The notes under the pieces are model-generated. The model was given only the letters and a program-made list of their open reading frames with translations, did no database searches and was not told where the DNA came from. Both the position numbers and the translations under genes were made by a program. A DNA stretch of 64,000 bases from Streptomyces mayonensis (GTDB lineage: Bacteria > Actinomycetota > Actinomycetes > Streptomycetales > Streptomycetaceae), in contig NZ_JACBYP010000004.1 of NCBI RefSeq assembly GCF_018982965.1, positions 62,001 through 126,000 on the forward strand. The letters run 5' to 3'. This document shows positions 60,747 to 64,000 of the stretch, in pieces. How positions within the stretch are numbered: position 1 is the first letter of the stretch; every line of letters starts with the position of its first letter.

Positions 60747-61868
60747 ATGGCGTTCGGCTGGATCGACGAGCAGGCCCGGGCGCGCCGCCGGGCGGGACTC
60801 GTGCGGGTCCTGCGCCCCCGCCCGGCCCGGTCGCCGCTCCTCGACCTGGCGAGCAACGACTACCTCGGACTGGCCCGGCACCCGGAGGTCGCCGAGGGCG
60901 CGGCCCGGGCCGCGCGCACGTGGGGCGGCGGCGCGACCGGCTCCCGGCTCGTGACCGGGACCACCGAACTGCACACCGCGCTCGAACGCGAACTGGCCGA
61001 CTTCTGCGGCTTCGAGACCGCGCTCGTCCTCTCCTCCGGCTACGCGGCCAACCTCGCCGCCGTCACCGCGCTGGCGCCGTACGGCACGCTCGTCGTCTCC
61101 GACGCGCAGAACCACGCCTCGCTGATCGACGGCTGCCGGCTCGCCCGCGGTACGATCCAGGTCGTGGCGCACGCCGAGCCGGACGCCGTGCGCAAGGCCC
61201 TGGCGACGCACGAGGGGCCCGCGATCGCCGTCTCCGACACGGTCTTCTCCGTCGACGGCGACGCCGCGCCCCTGACCGCGCTCGCCGAGGCGTGCGCGGA
61301 GCGCGGCGCCGGACTGGTCGTCGACGACGCCCACGGGCTGGGCGTCCTCGGCGCGGGCGGTCGGGGAGCCCCGCACGCGGCGGGGCTCGCGGGCCGCGAC
61401 GACGTCGTCGCCACGGTGACGCTGTCCAAGTCGCTGGGCGGCCAGGGCGGCGCCGTGCTCGGCCCCGCCCGGGTGATCGACCACCTGGTCAACACGGCCC
61501 GGACCTTCATCTTCGACACCGGGCTCGCCCCCGCCGCGGCGGGAGCGGCCCTGGCGGCCCTGGCCGTGCTGCGCCGTGAGCCGGAACGCGCGGCCCGGGC
61601 CGTCGCCGCCGACCTGCACGCGCGCCTCACCGCCGCGGGGCTCGAGGCGGTACGTCCCGACGCCGCGGTCGTCTCGGTGCGCGCGCCGTCCCCGGAGGCG
61701 GCCCTGCGCTGGGCGGCCGACTGCCGTGCGGCCGGCCTGTCCGTGGGCTGCTTCCGCCCTCCTTCCGTGCCTGACGGCATCTCACGGCTCAGGCTGACCG
61801 CGCGCGCGGACCTCTCCGGGGACAGAATCGAACGTGCTGTACGGGTGATCGGCGAGACGCGACCATGA
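60747..61868 (+). CDS. bioF: 8-Amino-7-oxononanoate synthase
   Basis: 373 aa alpha-oxoamine synthase making KAPA from pimeloyl thioester and alanine. [18 protein letters not shown] (about residues 31-48), [16 protein letters not shown] (~66-81), the [10 protein letters not shown] loop (~192) and [16 protein letters not shown] with the PLP Lys (~224) are all present. GAGGAGCGAGCC before ATG 60747 gives the ribosome site. Slightly short of 390 aa typical length at the C-terminus but complete. No bioC/bioH is present here, so pimeloyl supply is elsewhere. Confidence 0.93.
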   Translation: MAFGWIDEQARARRRAGLVRVLRPRPARSPLLDLASNDYLGLARHPEVAEGAARAARTWGGGATGSRLVTGTTELHTALERELADFCGFETALVLSSGYAANLAAVTALAPYGTLVVSDAQNHASLIDGCRLARGTIQVVAHAEPDAVRKALATHEGPAIAVSDTVFSVDGDAAPLTALAEACAERGAGLVVDDAHGLGVLGAGGRGAPHAAGLAGRDDVVATVTLSKSLGGQGGAVLGPARVIDHLVNTARTFIFDTGLAPAAAGAALAALAVLRREPERAARAVAADLHARLTAAGLEAVRPDAAVVSVRAPSPEAALRWAADCRAAGLSVGCFRPPSVPDGISRLRLTARADLSGDRIERAVRVIGETRP

Positions 61869-61908
61869 GTCGGCGTGACACGGCCGTGCGTCGCTGACCT
61901 CCCACGGG

Positions 61909-62151
61909 TCAGCCGCGGTCGACCCCGGCGGTGAAGGACGTCCAGCTCTCGGGGGAGAAGAGCAGGGCGGGACCGGCCGGGTTCTTGGAGTCCCGCACGG
62001 CGAGCAGTCCGGCCCAGCGGCCGGCCCTCGGACGGGACGTCTCCACACAGTTGTTCGCCCCGGTGCTGTAACTGCTGCGCAGCCACCGCACGCCGGGCAG
62101 ATCGGTACTGACGGGGATGTTCGGATCGGTTGCCGGCATGGAGCCTGACAT
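61909..62151 (-). CDS. DUF397 domain protein
   Basis: 80 aa. A single DUF397 domain: LPGVRWLRSSYSTGANNCVET (in two parts, about residues 18-38) then VAVRDSKNPAGPALLFSPESW (~50-70). Typical small partner of XRE/WhiJ-type regulators in Streptomyces and Nocardia. AGGAGG lies 7 bases before ATG 62151. It follows the XRE gene by 11 bases in the same direction. Confidence 0.9.
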   Translation of the reverse strand: MSGSMPATDPNIPVSTDLPGVRWLRSSYSTGANNCVETSRPRAGRWAGLLAVRDSKNPAGPALLFSPESWTSFTAGVDRG

Positions 62152-62162
62152 GGTGTGCCTCC

Positions 62163-63023
62163 TTACGCGCCTGCCGCGGTCGCGGCGATGAAGTCCAACG
62201 AGTCCTCGGGCGAAAGGGCATGGATCAGAAGGGCGTTGAAGGCCTCGGTATAGGCCTCTAGGTCTTCTTTCCGTTCGAGGTGCAGGCTACTCGTCAAGTG
62301 GTCGAGAACAACCACATCCAGATCAGAAGTGCTCGCAAAAGAGAAGATTACGAAAGGGCCGGTGACACCGATGTGCGCCCCGGCGGCAAACGGCAGGACC
62401 TGCAGCCGGACATGGGGCAGCCGTGCCGCCTCGGTCAGCCGGGACAGCTGACGGGCCATCACCCCCGGGCCTCCCACCTGCCGGCGCAGCACCGCCTCGT
62501 CGAGGACCGCGCTCAGCTTCAGCGGCGGGTCGCCCCGCAGCACGTCCTGCCGGGCCAGCCGCACCTCCACCAGCGTCTCCAGCCGTTCCGCCGACGTGCC
62601 GTCGCCCGCGGCCCTGGTCACCTCACGGGCGTACTCCGGTGTCTGGAGCAGACCCGGAATCACCGTGGTCTCCAGCGTGCGCATCGCGCTGGCCTGCGAC
62701 TCCAGGTTGATGAAGTCCCGGTAGGCCGGCGGCAGCACCCCGCGGTAGGCGTGCCACCAGTGGGGCCGGCCGCCGGGGTCCTCGGGGCGTGCCAGCATCA
62801 CCAGCAGCTCGCGCAACGGATCGTCGTCGACCCCGTACGCATCCAGCAGTAACCGGACGTCGGCCGGTTTCGCCCCGCTCGTTCCGGTCTCGATCCGGCT
62901 GACCTTCGACTGGTGCCAGCCCACCAGCCGGGCCGCTTCGCCACTGGTGATGCCCGCCGTCGTGCGCAGGGCGCGTAATTCCGCGCCCAGTTTCCGCCGG
63001 CGCACCACGGGACCGTGCTGCAT
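62163..63023 (-). CDS. XRE-family regulator with DUF5753 (WhiJ-like)
   Basis: 286 aa. The N-terminal HTH (about residues 10-68) has LGAELRALRTTAGITSGEAA and VSRIETGTSGAKPADV; the C-terminal DUF5753 domain (~95-280) has IPGLLQTPEYAREV, the VLDEAVLRRQVGG segment and LQVLPFAAGAHIG. This is the WhiJ/BldB-associated type that represses development genes and is modulated by partners. The ATG at 63023 has GGGAG further upstream; an N-terminal extension to 63107 is unlikely. Divergent from the ATPase gene. Confidence 0.88.
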   Translation of the reverse strand: MQHGPVVRRRKLGAELRALRTTAGITSGEAARLVGWHQSKVSRIETGTSGAKPADVRLLLDAYGVDDDPLRELLVMLARPEDPGGRPHWWHAYRGVLPPAYRDFINLESQASAMRTLETTVIPGLLQTPEYAREVTRAAGDGTSAERLETLVEVRLARQDVLRGDPPLKLSAVLDEAVLRRQVGGPGVMARQLSRLTEAARLPHVRLQVLPFAAGAHIGVTGPFVIFSFASTSDLDVVVLDHLTSSLHLERKEDLEAYTEAFNALLIHALSPEDSLDFIAATAAGA

Positions 63024-63128
63024 GGGCCACTCCCTTACTCCCGGTGAATCGCCCAAATACGCTCTGCCGTCGCAGAGTTCACCGCATCGAGCGACAGATA
63101 TATGCACATCTTGGTGGATCGCCGTCCT

Positions 63129-63143
63129 TCACCGGCCGGGTGA
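63129..63143. promoter_or_regulatory. Dyad in the XRE/ATPase divergent gap
   Basis: TCACCGGCCGGGTGA has perfect 5-bp arms. It sits between the two promoters and is a candidate operator for the XRE regulator. Confidence 0.35.
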
Positions 63144-63237
63144 TGGCACTCTGGCGGCGAAGCACCAGTCCGGGACCGTACTCGAACCATCCGCTCCGTG
63201 TCCGGCCGCGGTCCCGTGAGAAAGGGACGACATCGCC

Positions 63238-63720
63238 ATGGCAGACCTTCTGGAAGCATCCGTCACTCTGCCGAGCGATCCTGCCTCGGTGGCCGCCGCT
63301 CGCACCTATGTGGTCGGCACGCTGGCCGAGTGGGGCCTGCCGGCGGACGCAGACCTGTCCGAGACGGTCCGGCTCATCGTCTCCGAACTGGCCACCAACG
63401 CGGTCCAGCACACGCTCGGGCAGTCACCGACCTTCACGGTGGACATCGCGCTCGACCGGGACGAGCGGCTGCGCCTCGGCGTCACGGACAGCCATCCGCG
63501 TTTCCCCAAGCGGCTGCCCGCGGCCGTGCAGCAGGACAACGGCCGGGGCCTGGTGATCATCCGCTGGCTGACCGCGGAGTGCGGCGGCAGGCTGCGGATC
63601 CGGCCCACGCGGGAGGGCGGCAAGACCGTCTCCATCGAACTGCCCTGGGCGTCCCCGGGCCGGCCGGCCGCCCCCGAGCCGGCCACGGCCTGCGAACCCG
63701 GGGCGCACCCGGCGGGGTGA
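63238..63720 (+). CDS. ATP-binding (anti-sigma/RsbW-like HATPase) protein
   Basis: 160 aa GHKL ATPase domain. VSELATNAVQHTLGQSP (N-box-like, about residues 44-60) and VTDSHPRFPKR then QDNGRGLVIIRWLTAECGG (G-box, ~97-115) match actinobacterial anti-sigma-factor-like ATP-binding proteins found beside WhiJ modules. No histidine-phosphorylation domain, so it is not a sensor kinase. It may bind a sigma factor or anti-sigma antagonist. Ends in an Ala/Pro-rich tail, then the 63708 hairpin. Confidence 0.85.
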   Translation: MADLLEASVTLPSDPASVAAARTYVVGTLAEWGLPADADLSETVRLIVSELATNAVQHTLGQSPTFTVDIALDRDERLRLGVTDSHPRFPKRLPAAVQQDNGRGLVIIRWLTAECGGRLRIRPTREGGKTVSIELPWASPGRPAAPEPATACEPGAHPAG

Positions 63721-63750
63721 CGGCGCGCTGCCCGCCGTCACCCCGCCGGG
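63708..63750. terminator. Perfect bidirectional hairpin terminator
   Basis: 18-bp perfect inverted repeat, 63708-63725 against 63733-63750, with a 7-base loop, covering the stop of the ATPase gene and ending 5 bases before the NlpC/P60 stop on the other strand. Confidence 0.9.
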
Positions 63751-63754
63751 CGGG

Positions 63755-64000
63755 CTACTTGACCCGCCCGTACCAGACCTTCGAGGACCAGATCTTCTCC
63801 AGACGCACCACGGCGCCCGTCTTCGGCGCGTGCCAGATCCGGTTCTTCCCGGCGTAGATGCCGACGTGGTAGACGCTGCTGCCGGAGTGGAAGAAGACGA
63901 GGTCTCCGCTCCTGCGGTTCTTGGCGGAGACACGGCTGGTCTTGTTGTACTGCTGGGCGGCGGTGCGCGGCAGCTTCTTGCCGGCCTTCTTGAACGAGTA
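63755..64000 (-). CDS. NlpC/P60 family peptidoglycan hydrolase (5' cut by window end)
   Basis: The last 81 codons plus stop are present. RTAAQQYNKTSRVSAKN then GDLVFFHSGSSVYHVGIYAG contains the catalytic His (in HVGIY) of the NlpC/P60 fold, followed by RIWHAPKTGAVV. The catalytic Cys and any signal peptide lie beyond the window. Such enzymes cleave peptide stems of peptidoglycan and are usually secreted. Confidence 0.88.
   Translation of the reverse strand, partial: YSFKKAGKKLPRTAAQQYNKTSRVSAKNRRSGDLVFFHSGSSVYHVGIYAGKNRIWHAPKTGAVVRLEKIWSSKVWYGRVK

Noticed and set aside
59340..61619. Extended BioB reading frame upstream of 60596
   Set aside because: The extra ~340 residues are an antisense shadow of bioF; MDLLNTLV at 60596 is the family start.
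63238..63720. Sensor histidine kinase
   Set aside because: Only the ATPase domain exists; no His-phosphorylation domain or membrane part.
1..64000. tRNA, rRNA, insertion sequence or prophage
   Set aside because: No cloverleaf, rRNA match, transposase, integrase or phage gene was recognised on either strand by eye.

Overview
The window is chromosomal DNA of a high-GC actinomycete, almost certainly a Streptomyces. GC is very high with strong third-position G/C bias, GTG and TTG starts are common, and many genes appear leaderless (a TAnnnT -10 box followed 6-8 bases later by the start codon). The gene families also fit: WhiJ-type XRE/DUF397 modules, a divergent third EF-Tu, an ECF41-like sigma factor and a DasR-type operator. 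No rRNA, tRNA, transposase, prophage or CRISPR array was seen. Both ends are cut: an EF-Tu gene lacks its 5' part at the left edge and an NlpC/P60 gene lacks its 5' part at the right edge.

Layout. 1-9.2 kb: tuf3-like EF-Tu and single-gene units (spermidine-synthase-like enzyme, membrane-anchored protein, DUF4442 thioesterase fold, DedA, gamma-carbonic anhydrase, hexapeptide acyltransferase, YbaK-type editing protein, CoA-binding protein, a degenerate CysRS-like protein, YigZ). 9.3-13.5 kb: sbcDC DNA-repair operon. 13.6-22.3 kb: orphan Imm21-like protein, SDR, DUF885 metallopeptidase, Lrp regulator divergent from a Cys/Met-metabolism PLP enzyme, an ACT-GNAT fusion, and a Tat-exported PhoD phosphatase. 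22.6-32.1 kb: a compact co-directional nine-gene set (membrane protein, DUF2156 transferase, acyl-CoA-dehydrogenase-like flavoprotein, thioester-reductase-like SDR, class III aminotransferase, SRPBCC protein, flavin reductase, FAD oxidoreductase, WS/DGAT acyltransferase) ending at a clear hairpin. It looks like an uncharacterised specialised-metabolite or lipid pathway in which an acyl group is reduced, aminated and acylated. 32.1-39.6 kb: a second unusual locus with a TIGR00027 methyltransferase, UbiB-like kinase, decapeptide-repeat protein, ECF sigma factor, flavin-halogenase-like enzyme, HD protein and a small divergent SRPBCC-like gene.

39.7-49.9 kb: lipase, alpha/beta hydrolase, ECF41-like sigma factor, GntR regulator with a dre-like operator, ROK regulator, and a two-component system divergent from an ABC exporter. 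49.3-55.6 kb: uracil-DNA glycosylase family gene coupled to purB, SGNH hydrolase, a pair of CNNM/CBS membrane proteins, and a GNAT. 55.7-57.1 kb: RHH/Fic-like module and a methyltransferase. 57.3-61.9 kb: biotin synthesis, bioB-bioA-bioD as one overlapping operon divergent from bioF. 61.9-63.7 kb: WhiJ-like regulatory module (DUF397, XRE-DUF5753, HATPase), closed by a perfect 18-bp-stem hairpin before the NlpC/P60 gene.

The two loci at 22.6-32.1 and 33.2-39.6 kb are the best candidates for undescribed biology. Everything else is mostly core or conserved Streptomyces gene content.
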